From Pyrinomonadaceae bacterium (GTDB lineage: Bacteria > Acidobacteriota > Blastocatellia > Pyrinomonadales > Pyrinomonadaceae), in assembly GCA_021228405.1 (NCBI GenBank), contig JAJQRF010000003.1:399581-463580 (forward strand): a stretch of DNA of 64,000 nucleotides. Direction: 5' to 3'. Positions 42,989 through 51,800 of the stretch are shown in pieces (position 1 is the first letter of the stretch; each line of letters opens with the position of its first letter). The notes below the pieces were generated by a model. The model ran no database searches. It saw only the letters and a program-made list of their open reading frames with translations, and was not told where the DNA came from. A program made the translations under genes and the position numbers.

Positions 42989-45367
42989 CTAGTTTCTCAA
43001 AGGTTTACCCGTTTTGAGCATCGCCGCGATGCGTTCCTGCGTTTTGCGTTCGCCGCACAAACTCAGAAATGCTTCGCGTTCGAGGTCGAGCAGATATTGT
43101 TCGGAAACGGTTGTTTGATGATTAAGATCGCCGCCGCAGATGACCTTCGCCACTTTTTTACCGATAAGCTGATCGTGTTCGGAAATGAATCCGCCTTGCT
43201 TCATCGTGTGAAGAGCAAGCTTGATCGCCGCTTGTCCGGCTTCGCCCATTGCGAGAATGTCGGTTCTTTCAACCGGTTGAACATAACCGGCTGAAGATAG
43301 ATTCAAAACTTCCTGTTTCGCATCCGCGATCAGACGGTCGCCGTTCATCGAAACCGCATCCGACTGGCGAAGCAAGCCCCAACTTTGCGCTTCCTGCGCC
43401 GAAGTTGCCACCTTTGCCATTCCGATCATCTCAAAAACCTTCTTCAAAAATGCGAGCGGATCGGCATCGGGCGTGCGTTTTGCGGCATCCATCGCGCGAA
43501 GCGTCAATTCCTTCGTCCCGCCGCCAGCCGGAATCAAACCGACTCCGACTTCGACCAAGCCCATATAAGTTTCGCCCGCCGCACGGGTTTTATCGCCGTG
43601 CATCGAAACTTCACAACCGCCGCCGAGCGTTAAGCCGTAAGGCGCGGTCACGACGGGTTTCGGCGAATAACGCAGACGCATCACGGCATTCTGGAACTGG
43701 CGGATCATAATATTGATGTCGTCCCACTCTTCTTCCTGCGCCGCCAGCAACAGGAGCATAATGTTCGCGCCCGCCGAGAAATTTCCGCCCTGATTTCCGA
43801 CGACCAGACCGACGTGATTTTTCGCAACTTCGTCAATTGCAAAATTTATCATCTGCACGGTGTCGCCGCCGATGGAATTCATCTTTGAATGAAATTCCAG
43901 ACAAGCCACGCCGTCGCCGATGTCAACAAGAGATGCACCCGCATTTTTCTTGATAACGCCGCTTCTGTCCTTGACCGATTTCAGCACGATCACACCCGCT
44001 TTGTCGGGAATTTCCTTGTAACCGCCGCTCACCAGATCGTAAAAGGATTTCGTGCCGTTTTCGTATTTATAGAAAGTTTCCGCGCCCGCATCGAGCATTT
44101 TCTGAACGTTTTCGGGAATGCTTTGCCCTTCCGCTTTCATCCGTTCGACCGATTCGCGCACGCCGATTGCGTCCCACGCTTCAAACACACCGATTTCCCA
44201 GCCGAATCCCCATTTGATCGCGTTGTCGATCTCAACGATCGTGTCGGCGATTTCGGGAATGCGATTCGCCGCATAACGCGAAACGCGCGTCGTCGTTTTC
44301 CACAAAAATTCGCCGACCTTATCATCGCCCCAAACCAATTTTTTCACGCGTTTCGGCAAATCTTCGATTCCCTTTGCCGCGTCCAGACTCGGAAATTTCG
44401 TTTTCGTCTGCGGTTTGTATTCAAAAGTATTCAGGTCGAGTTCTAAAATGACGCGCTTGCCCGTTTCATCCTTCGATTTCTTAAAGAAACCGCCGTCCGT
44501 CTTATCGCCCAAAATCTTCCTGTCGAGTAAAGTCTGAATCATTTCGGGAAGCTTGAAAACGTCGCGGTCTTCGTCTTCGGGAACTGCGGGATAAAGATTG
44601 TTCGTGACATGCGCCGTCACGTCCAAACCGACGAGATCGGATGTTCTGAACGTCGCCGACGAAGCGTGTCCGATTGCCTTGCCCGTGATCTGGTCAACTT
44701 CGGTCGGCGTTAAGCCCATCGCGATCATTTCGTGAATCGTCGCCATCATCCCGAAAACGCCGATGCGGTTGGCGATAAAATTTGGACGATCTTTCGCCGG
44801 AACAACGCCTTTGCCCAAACGCACGTCGAGAAATTCGCCCGTTGCCTTCGCAATTTCCGCATTCGTGTCGGGTGTTGAAATAACTTCGACCAATTTCATA
44901 TAACGCGGCGGATTAAAGAAATGCACGCCGACAAAATGTTTCTTGAAATCTTCCGAAAAAGGCTCGGCGATTTTCTCGATCGGAATTCCGCTCGTGTTCG
45001 ATGCGATCACCGAACCCGCTTTGCGGTGTTTTTCGACCTCGGCAAAGAGCTTATGTTTGATGTCCAATCTTTCGACGACCGCTTCGATCACAAAATCGCA
45101 ATCCTTCAATTTGCCGATGTCGTCCGTAAAATTGCCCGTTTCGATCAGGCTCGCATTGTCTTTCAACATAAACGGCGCGGGCTTCAACTTCTTCGCCGCT
45201 TCAAACAAAGATTTCACGATCTTATCGCGCGAAGCCTTATTGTCTTCCGCATCCGGCGGCGCAATGTCGAGCAGCAGCGTCGGGATGCCCGCATTTGAAA
45301 GATGTGCGGCAATCGCCGCTCCCATAGTTCCTGCGCCTAAAACGGCGGCTTTTCCGATTTGTAACAT
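42989..45367 (-). CDS. fadN: 3-Hydroxyacyl-CoA dehydrogenase / enoyl-CoA hydratase fusion (FadN type)
   Basis: 792 residues. The order is that of FadN rather than FadB: the NAD-binding dehydrogenase domain comes first (VLGAGTMGAAIAAHLSNAG, about 9-27; HFFNPPRYMKLVEVI; TGKAIGHASSATFRTSDLVGLD, C-terminal dehydrogenase domain) and a crotonase domain last (VVGNQGGNFSAGANIMLLL, about 518-536; APYGLTLGGGCEVSMH, about 572-587). It performs the hydration and NAD-dependent oxidation steps of fatty-acid beta-oxidation. No fadA thiolase or fadE gene adjoins it downstream. A perfect FadR-type palindrome lies 60 bases before the ATG, predicting repression relieved by long-chain acyl-CoA. Confidence 0.93.
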   Translation of the reverse strand: MLQIGKAAVLGAGTMGAAIAAHLSNAGIPTLLLDIAPPDAEDNKASRDKIVKSLFEAAKKLKPAPFMLKDNASLIETGNFTDDIGKLKDCDFVIEAVVERLDIKHKLFAEVEKHRKAGSVIASNTSGIPIEKIAEPFSEDFKKHFVGVHFFNPPRYMKLVEVISTPDTNAEIAKATGEFLDVRLGKGVVPAKDRPNFIANRIGVFGMMATIHEMIAMGLTPTEVDQITGKAIGHASSATFRTSDLVGLDVTAHVTNNLYPAVPEDEDRDVFKLPEMIQTLLDRKILGDKTDGGFFKKSKDETGKRVILELDLNTFEYKPQTKTKFPSLDAAKGIEDLPKRVKKLVWGDDKVGEFLWKTTTRVSRYAANRIPEIADTIVEIDNAIKWGFGWEIGVFEAWDAIGVRESVERMKAEGQSIPENVQKMLDAGAETFYKYENGTKSFYDLVSGGYKEIPDKAGVIVLKSVKDRSGVIKKNAGASLVDIGDGVACLEFHSKMNSIGGDTVQMINFAIDEVAKNHVGLVVGNQGGNFSAGANIMLLLLAAQEEEWDDINIMIRQFQNAVMRLRYSPKPVVTAPYGLTLGGGCEVSMHGDKTRAAGETYMGLVEVGVGLIPAGGGTKELTLRAMDAAKRTPDADPLAFLKKVFEMIGMAKVATSAQEAQSWGLLRQSDAVSMNGDRLIADAKQEVLNLSSAGYVQPVERTDILAMGEAGQAAIKLALHTMKQGGFISEHDQLIGKKVAKVICGGDLNHQTTVSEQYLLDLEREAFLSLCGERKTQERIAAMLKTGKPLRN

Positions 45368-45426
45368 TTTGATTTTTTCCTCTTTTCAACAGATTCCAGC
45401 GAAATTTAAGATGAAAAGATTATAAA

Positions 45427-45444
45427 TGAATGAGTATTCATTCA
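45427..45444 (-). promoter_or_regulatory. FadR-type (TetR family) operator upstream of fadN
   Basis: TGAATGAGTATTCATTCA is an exact match to the palindromic consensus TGAATGANTANTCATTCA recalled for the TetR-family FadR of Bacillus, which represses fadNAE and other beta-oxidation genes. It lies 60 bases upstream of the fadN ATG, in the promoter region, and no FadR gene is in this window. Its placement in front of a FadN-type gene makes function likely. Confidence 0.8.
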
Positions 45445-45589
45445 GCAAGGAAAGCAGACTTAAATTTTAGGTTGAAAACCTGTCTGAATATTTTTTTATT
45501 GCCGACCGTTACGTTTTCAAACGAAACCGCACATATAAACAAAGCACGGTATTTGTAGCTTTCAAATGACAAAATTTAGGAGAAATAAA

Positions 45590-46426
45590 ATGAGATCAAC
45601 ATTAATATTATTTTTAACGATTACCGCATTTTTGTGTTTTGGAAACATAATTTACGGACAAGGCGGCGAACGAGCAGTTGAAAAAAGCAAATTGTCGCCG
45701 ATTGAGATGCAACAAGAAGGAAAAGGCATTAGAGCCTGTTGTCCGAAGATTTGGGAGGAAAGTTTCGGCAAATATTTTCGAGTTCATCAATTACCGGGCA
45801 AAAATATTACGCAAACCTACGGAGTAGAATTTTTACCTGACGCGGCAATGGATACGCAAATGAAAGCTTATGCTCCATACGCGGGCACTTATGCTCCGGC
45901 GGGATGGACTGCCAACTCGGTTTTGCTTGTCGCCGAAATGCGAAAAGTTGCAACCCCTTTGGGGCTAATTCCGACATCGGCAGATTTCAATGTCGTGAAC
46001 TCTGCTCCGAGTTCACCGAATGTTGTTTGGACCGATCTCGCCAAAAGTCGCAATGAGCATGCTTTGCGCGGATGGTGGACGAGTCCGGGTTCAGGAATCT
46101 GGAACGGTCCTTACGGTGCCGGAAGCTGTGCAACCGTCCCGTGGGAGCGAACTTACATGGATGGAATTTGTTCAAAAGCGACCGACAACCATATGACACC
46201 AAACGCATGGTATGTGATTAGATTAAAGCTCCAGCTTGCATCTAAAAAAAATGGCGTTCCGGATAAATGGCGGCAAGATGATATTAGTTGTTCGATGCCG
46301 AACGCACGTTTTGTTGCGATAGCCGTGCGATCCGCTTCCTTTAGGATGGCTCCTAATACAACTATATCTCCTAAAGATGCGGAAAAAATCCTTAAAGAGT
46401 CATCACAAATAATTGAAGTGAATTAA
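45590..46426 (+). CDS. Exported hypothetical protein
   Basis: 279 residues from the ATG at 45590, which follows TAGGAGAAAT; an earlier ATG eight codons upstream lacks a ribosome site. A signal peptide (TLILFLTITAFLCFGNIIYG) is followed by a soluble domain with no recognised family. Notable are RACCPKIWEESFGKYFRVHQL, WWTSPGSGIWNGPYGAGSC and about five mature cysteines. A terminator follows. It is divergent from fadN and upstream of a second exported gene on the same strand. Confidence 0.7.
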   Translation: MRSTLILFLTITAFLCFGNIIYGQGGERAVEKSKLSPIEMQQEGKGIRACCPKIWEESFGKYFRVHQLPGKNITQTYGVEFLPDAAMDTQMKAYAPYAGTYAPAGWTANSVLLVAEMRKVATPLGLIPTSADFNVVNSAPSSPNVVWTDLAKSRNEHALRGWWTSPGSGIWNGPYGAGSCATVPWERTYMDGICSKATDNHMTPNAWYVIRLKLQLASKKNGVPDKWRQDDISCSMPNARFVAIAVRSASFRMAPNTTISPKDAEKILKESSQIIEVN

Positions 46427-46460
46427 GTTGTTTCCTGATAATTGTTGAATTGCAATATCA

Positions 46461-46488
46461 AAGCCTGAGCATACCTCAGGCTTTTTTT
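46461..46488 (+). terminator. Rho-independent terminator
   Basis: AAGCCTGAG and CTCAGGCTT form a perfect 9-bp stem with a five-base loop, followed by TTTTTT. It ends the exported hypothetical gene at 46426. The rest of the 297-base gap up to 46723 shows no gene. Confidence 0.93.
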
Positions 46489-46723
46489 GTAGTTTCTTAA
46501 AGTTGCATTTCTGCAAACCCGTTTGATATTCGTGCGAAAATCTTCCTGTCCCGTCATACCCAACGGCTCAAATTCAGGAAAAGGAAACGGTTTTTTCATC
46601 CCTTCAAAAAAGATTTCTCAACTTAGCAAAATCGGAGAAGCATCATCTTCAAATCTGCTGTTTAATGAATCACGTAACTGAAAAATTCAAAAATCTTTTT
46701 CAAAATCAACAACAAACGGAGGA

Positions 46724-47590
46724 ATGAAGAAAAAAATGAGGAAAAATAATTTATTGGTATTGGCGTTGATCGTTTTGTCGTTAGCCGCGTTCGCAAACGC
46801 ACAGACCGTTCCGGCAGGAGACGATCTCTGGATCACGGATTCGACGAGCACGTATGACACGCTTGCTCTGCCCGCAGGATATTTCGGCGCAGGTTCGCAA
46901 GCCTACAACGGAACCGTCAATTTCGTCGGCGACCCGTCGAGCGGAAACAGACACGATACGAAAATTTCGCGCACCAAAGCCGTCAGTCTTGCGACCGGAA
47001 GCGGAACTACGCCGTTAGTCGTCGGTGAATTGCGCCTGAAAAGCGTCGCACCGATCACGGTCAGATACGACGACGGAAGCAGTCAGCAATGGGATGTTTA
47101 TGTTACGACATCACCGACGCAGGCATCAGTCGGAAGTATGACGATCAGCGGAAACGCTTCGGGTGGAGGCTTTGATTCGACGCTGGACATTATCCCGAAA
47201 TTCAGTTTCGTATTGGTTTCAGGACTCGGACCGATCGAAAAAGGAAGAGAAGTCAGAAATCTCGATTTCGGCTCGCCGTTCGTTCAGAAATTCCTGCAGG
47301 AACAGGCTCGCATTTCGAGAGACCGCATCAGTAAAGGAATCGGCACGGAAACCGATGAAGTGATGGCGGCGGCTTGTCAGGTCGAACCCGTTCCTGTCGA
47401 TCCGAAACAGCAAACCCCGACCACGCAATTACCGACCACGACGGATGCCGCCGCGCCGACCGCAAGTTGCGGTGTCAGACTCAAAGGAAACGGTTCCTGG
47501 GGATGGAACAACGGACGTTTTTGCCCTTTCCCGTTATCGGAATTGGCATTGTTGGCAAGACACGGAGTTATTCCTTTCGGATGCCGTTAA
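46724..47590 (+). CDS. Exported hypothetical protein with Thr/Pro linker and Cys-rich end
   Basis: 288 residues. A GGAGG box sits directly before the first ATG (spacing one base) and 13 bases before a second in-frame ATG at 46736, so the start is uncertain. A signal peptide (LLVLALIVLSLAAFANA) precedes a beta-rich domain (about 27-160; YFGAGSQAYNGTVNF, TTPLVVGELRLKSVAPITVRYDDGSSQQWDVYV). A Thr/Pro-rich linker (near 235-250) leads to a short cysteine-containing tail (SCGVRLKGNGSWGWNNGRFCPF). No family recognised. It is convergent with the enediyne operon, sharing a terminator. Confidence 0.7.
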   Translation: MKKKMRKNNLLVLALIVLSLAAFANAQTVPAGDDLWITDSTSTYDTLALPAGYFGAGSQAYNGTVNFVGDPSSGNRHDTKISRTKAVSLATGSGTTPLVVGELRLKSVAPITVRYDDGSSQQWDVYVTTSPTQASVGSMTISGNASGGGFDSTLDIIPKFSFVLVSGLGPIEKGREVRNLDFGSPFVQKFLQEQARISRDRISKGIGTETDEVMAAACQVEPVPVDPKQQTPTTQLPTTTDAAAPTASCGVRLKGNGSWGWNNGRFCPFPLSELALLARHGVIPFGCR

Positions 47591-47609
47591 GCTTAAATAT
47601 TTACCGAAC

Positions 47610-47645
47610 AAAAAAAAGAGTATTCGATCGAATACTCTTTTTTTA
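47610..47645. terminator. Bidirectional terminator between exported protein and enediyne operon
   Basis: AGAGTATTCGATCGAATACT is a perfect palindrome (47617-47638 with the flanking CT), flanked by an A tract on the left and a T tract on the right. It can terminate both the plus-strand exported protein gene and the minus-strand AraC gene whose stop codon lies in its right flank. Confidence 0.93.
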
Positions 47646-48464
47646 TTTGTCCGATGTGATTTGTTTCAAACCTTCGATCAGTAAAAATGGAAGCACTGTC
47701 AGAATCGGCGGATCGGTCAGACGCAACGGGCGAATGGTAATGTTCAGATCGCCTTTGACCTTATCTTTTTTGACAATGACGGGCGTTTTCCCGACTCCGA
47801 CGAGAAGTTTTGACAAATCCATCAATAAATAATCGAGCGGTTCGACCGAACGCGGCAAAGCGGCGACGAGCAGATAATAAGTTCCGTCGGGAACCGCATT
47901 GATCTTGTATTGACACGCCCGCGTCACCAGAGTTCCGCTGACCGGACTCGATTGCGGAATCATCTTTTCAAAAAGACCGATAAAAATTAAACCTTCAAAA
48001 TTTTCGGGCGCGCGCAGTTCCCCGCTGATAAAAGAATCCGGGACGGCTTCCTTCCAACCTTCGCGATAGAGTCCTTCCCAATCGAATTTGCAAATCTCAC
48101 TTGCAAAACGGCGCAGTTCGGTCGGCGGCAAACCGACCAATTCCGTAAATCTTCGCGTAAAGGTTCCGAGGCTGTTATAGCCGACCTCAAAACAGATGTC
48201 CGTCACGTTCATCTTTGTCGTCAGCAAAAGCCGTTTCGCTTCCTGAAGCCGCATTGCATACAAAAATTGCGACGGCGGCAAGCCCGTTACATCGTGAAAT
48301 ATGCGGTTAAAATGAAACGGACTGAGATACGCGATCTTCGCCATTTCATCCATATTGATAGGCTCGTTCAGATTTCGGCTGATGTTCGTAATCACTCTTT
48401 CAACCGCTTTTTTCCGGTCAACGAACGTATCCTCACGGCATTGTGAACTATAGATATTTTTCAT
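47643..48464 (-). CDS. AraC-family transcriptional regulator, last gene of enediyne operon
   Basis: 273 residues from the ATG at 48464 (GAGGTTAAAT ribosome site); the preceding in-frame TTG is four codons upstream. The DNA-binding AraC domain is N-terminal: MDEMAKIAYLSPFHFNRIFHDVTGLPPSQFLYAMRL (about 38-73) is the first helix-turn-helix, VTDICFEVGYNSLGTFTRRFTELVGLPPTEL the second. The C-terminal 150 residues, after DNA binding, resemble a GyrI-like effector domain in layout, but I do not recognise it firmly. It starts eight bases after the thioesterase stop, so it is cotranscribed with the enediyne core genes and could control them. Confidence 0.85.
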   Translation of the reverse strand: MKNIYSSQCREDTFVDRKKAVERVITNISRNLNEPINMDEMAKIAYLSPFHFNRIFHDVTGLPPSQFLYAMRLQEAKRLLLTTKMNVTDICFEVGYNSLGTFTRRFTELVGLPPTELRRFASEICKFDWEGLYREGWKEAVPDSFISGELRAPENFEGLIFIGLFEKMIPQSSPVSGTLVTRACQYKINAVPDGTYYLLVAALPRSVEPLDYLLMDLSKLLVGVGKTPVIVKKDKVKGDLNITIRPLRLTDPPILTVLPFLLIEGLKQITSDK

Positions 48465-48472
48465 ATTTAACC

Positions 48473-48877
48473 TCAATAATTCTGAAGCGCGGCGCGCAAA
48501 CTCTGCGGTATATTGGTTGAAACTATCGAATCACCTTCGCGCTGCATACAGGCGATTTCCTGTTCTCCGCGCGCCACCATTTCGTCATCGCGCCAATATT
48601 CAAAGATCATCGCCACGCGATTCTGCCTGATCTCACCGAGTTTCATCCGAATCGTCACTTCGTCAAAAGCGTTGAGTTCATTGAAATATTCACACGAAAC
48701 GCGCGTCGTGACCATTGCGAAACCATCCTTGAACAAATCTACAACATCGGCGGCTTTTTCCCGCAGAAACATCTCGCGGCATCTGCCCTGCCAGCGGACA
48801 AAGTTTGCATAGTAAACGTTGCCGACGAGATTGGTTTCTTCAAAACCGACGATGTGTTTGTATTCATAGCTGTTCAT
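48473..48877 (-). CDS. Enediyne thioesterase (TEBC/E10 family)
   Basis: 134 residues, single hot-dog domain. MNSYEYKHIVGFEETNLVGN then VYYANFVRWQGRCREMFL is the diagnostic start of the enediyne thioesterases (CalE7/SgcE10 type), and ARGEQEIACM near 115 is also shared. These enzymes release the linear polyene from the enediyne PKS ACP and lack the acidic catalytic residue of ordinary 4-hydroxybenzoyl-CoA thioesterases. The start was set at the ATG of 48877: it forms ATGA with the PKSE stop and follows GGCGGAGAAAG. Translational coupling to PKSE matches its role as partner. Confidence 0.93.
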   Translation of the reverse strand: MNSYEYKHIVGFEETNLVGNVYYANFVRWQGRCREMFLREKAADVVDLFKDGFAMVTTRVSCEYFNELNAFDEVTIRMKLGEIRQNRVAMIFEYWRDDEMVARGEQEIACMQREGDSIVSTNIPQSLRAALQNY

Positions 48878-51800
48878 ACTTTCTCCGCCAAAAAAGTGCA
48901 AACCGTTCCCGCTTCAATATTCCGCACACTCGCCGAATATGAGGTCAGCCGAAAATTCTGATACTCGAACGTTATCCAGCCGTCATCCGTTTTCTTTGAA
49001 AAAACGGGTGTTTCGTGAAAACCGGCAACGGCTTTCTGCAAACATTCCTTTGCCGTCCAAACTCTGGTTGCCGAAGTATGAAAATCTTCCGAGGCTTCGG
49101 CAGACACGGTTTTGGCAAGCTTCATTCCTTCTGCGCCGAGTAAATCCGCCCAAACTTCCGCGTCGCGCCCGACGACCGTTTCAATATCGCAGGTCACGAC
49201 TTTTTTCCCCGTCACCGCCAGCGTCAGGAAATCGGTATGCGAAGCCGAAACAAATTCGCCGTTCGGGGTTTCGGGCTTTCCGTCGCTTCGATAAACGATC
49301 TCGGATTTTCCGCCGAGAGCCGCTTGCATCGCTCTCAAACTTCGCTCGCGGCGCGGCAGGATAACTTCCCGTTCGAGCGCAACGGAAATATCGTTGCGTT
49401 CTAAAATCTCCGCAATTTTCCTTTCCAGGTAAACCGCCAGAAGCGGTTCGACCCAGGCATCTTTAAAGCCCGAACCGCTCACGAGTTGAAGCCGCAAACC
49501 TTCCCAGGTTTCAAGAATCTTTCCTTGCAGATCGAGAATTTGCAGATCGTATGTGAAAATATTTCCGTCCTGCGAACGCTCTTCGGCGTGAACCAGACGC
49601 GGTTGCGCGGACGAACTTTCCAAAACGCTGATATTTGCGACGTTGATCGGCAAAAGAGTCGCGTGCGGAATGCAGGCTTGAATGGCGTGAATCGCCGTAT
49701 CGCGCATTGCCGGATCGCCGAGCAAAACTTTTTTCGGCAAATACTGGCTGAACCAACGGCTATTCTCATCAAATGAAATTTCCGCCAGACATTCTTTCGA
49801 TTTGAGATATTTGTAATTGTTCAACCGGCGGAAACGCCCGCGATGAAACAGGATTTTGCCGTAAAGGTCTTTCTGCGGATCGATCTCAACCTGCGAATCG
49901 GCGTGACCGTTAAGTTTGTAATCAGACGTTTGTTTCGCCACCGCAAAACTGCAAATTCCGTGAAAATGATCGATCTGAAAATCCGTTTCCGCACTGCGGA
50001 TCGAAACTTCGACCGTTTCCGCATCAAGAGCGATCGCCAGAATCCTGATCTTCAGCGGTTTACTTTCAGCTACAACGATCGGGCGCGAAAAACTCACGTT
50101 CTTAAAAACAGGCATCTTTTCGGTTTCGAGCAAAGCCGAAGATACCTGCGACATCGCCTCCAACCCTAAAACCGCCGGAAAAAGTTTTTCCCCGCCGACC
50201 TCGTGATCTGCCAGATAAAGATCGTTGGTGGTCGAAAGTTCAACGTCGACGATCAATTCGGTTTTCGGGAAATAAATCTTCGGCTGTTCCAGAAAACGCT
50301 GAAACGGCAGTTCGGGTCGCTGAATGTTGAACGCGGGAACATCGCGGAAACGGCTCATCACGACAAAAGATGTCGGCAGATTTTCCGTTTCCAGCAATTG
50401 CAGAAACATCCTGATGCCTTTGTCTGACGGAATCGGTGAAATTCCCTGACGAATCAGCGAATCCAAATCCGCGATGCGCGTTCCCATTCCGATCCCAGCC
50501 CATACCGACCACTCGAAAGCGACACAGCGGCAATGCGGATTCGCGCTTTGAAATTCTTCGGTAAATTGCGATAAAAGTTCGTTTGCCAAACCGTAATCAC
50601 TCTCGCCCGCCAACCCTGTCCGCGCAATGATCGAACCGAACGTGACGAAAAGTTTTAGCTGTTCGGCAGGAATCACCGCCGTCAGGTTTTTCGCGCCGTC
50701 GAGCTTTACGGCAATAGTTTTCCGCAGTTTCGCTTCATCCGACAAAGCGATCAGTTTCGGCTCGTTTTTCGCCGCCGCGTGCAGAATCGCCGTAATTTTG
50801 CCGAGCTTTTCGGCGGCTTTTCCGACAACCGCGCGAACGGCTTCCGCATCGGTCACATCGACCGCATAATATTCGTGAGCGATGCCCGAAACGAGGAAAC
50901 GCTCCAGATTATTTCTAACTTCGCCGTCAGCTTCGGCATCGGAAGTTCCGAGCAGAGCGAGCTTCACGCCCGTTTGCCGTGCTAATGCCAAAACACATTC
51001 GGCGGTAATTCCTTTTGCGCCGCCCGTCACGATTAAAACATCGTCGGCAGTCAGTAGTTTTTTGCCTTGTTCTGATTTTTCGGCATTGATTTCAAGCGGT
51101 CGGACTATTGGAATAAAGCGTTTTCCGTGCTCGTCATAGCTTGCTTCCGTATAATTTCCGCTTTCATTTGCGACTTCATTCAATAGTTTCCCGATCAACT
51201 CTTCCCGCACGGGTAAAGTTACGACCCGAATCGAAATTTCGGGATGTTCGAGAGTAAAACTTCGGGCAAACCCGGAGAAACTTTTTTCGTGCTGAACGAT
51301 AACGAATTTTTTCTTCTTGTCTTGGATAGCTTTTTTCGCGCCCTCGAGCAGAAGCGCGGAATCAGACGCGGAACGAACACAGACGATCACGCCCGAACCG
51401 TTAAAACTCCGAAAGTTTTCGTGGATTTTTCCCGTCAAAGGATAATCCGCCGGAGCGATTATTTGCCAATCGCCAATGCCAGCCGTAATTTCATTTCCGG
51501 GCAAATTCCGTTCGATAAATTCCGTCTTGAACGGACGAACCCAGGTGTCGATTCCGCTCATCAAGTCCGTATTTTCGGCAGGATTCCCGTCATTTCCGCT
51601 TTCCTTCAATTGTTCCAGGGCTTCGGAAATCTCGGTCACGGTCGCGTCGGCAAAAGCGGTCGGCACGAGCGGCGGCGGCGCGCCGATCAGTTTGGCGGCT
51701 GAGGTCACGATCTGCCCGACCGTGATCGAATTTAGATGCAGATCGCTTAACATTCGGCTTCCGATGTGAACGGCTTCGAGCGGGAGTTCGGCGCGGTCGG

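Noticed and set aside
44137-44325. Small antisense frames within fadN and PKSE
   Set aside because: Short Arg-rich translations with no start signals, as expected in GC-richer coding sequence.
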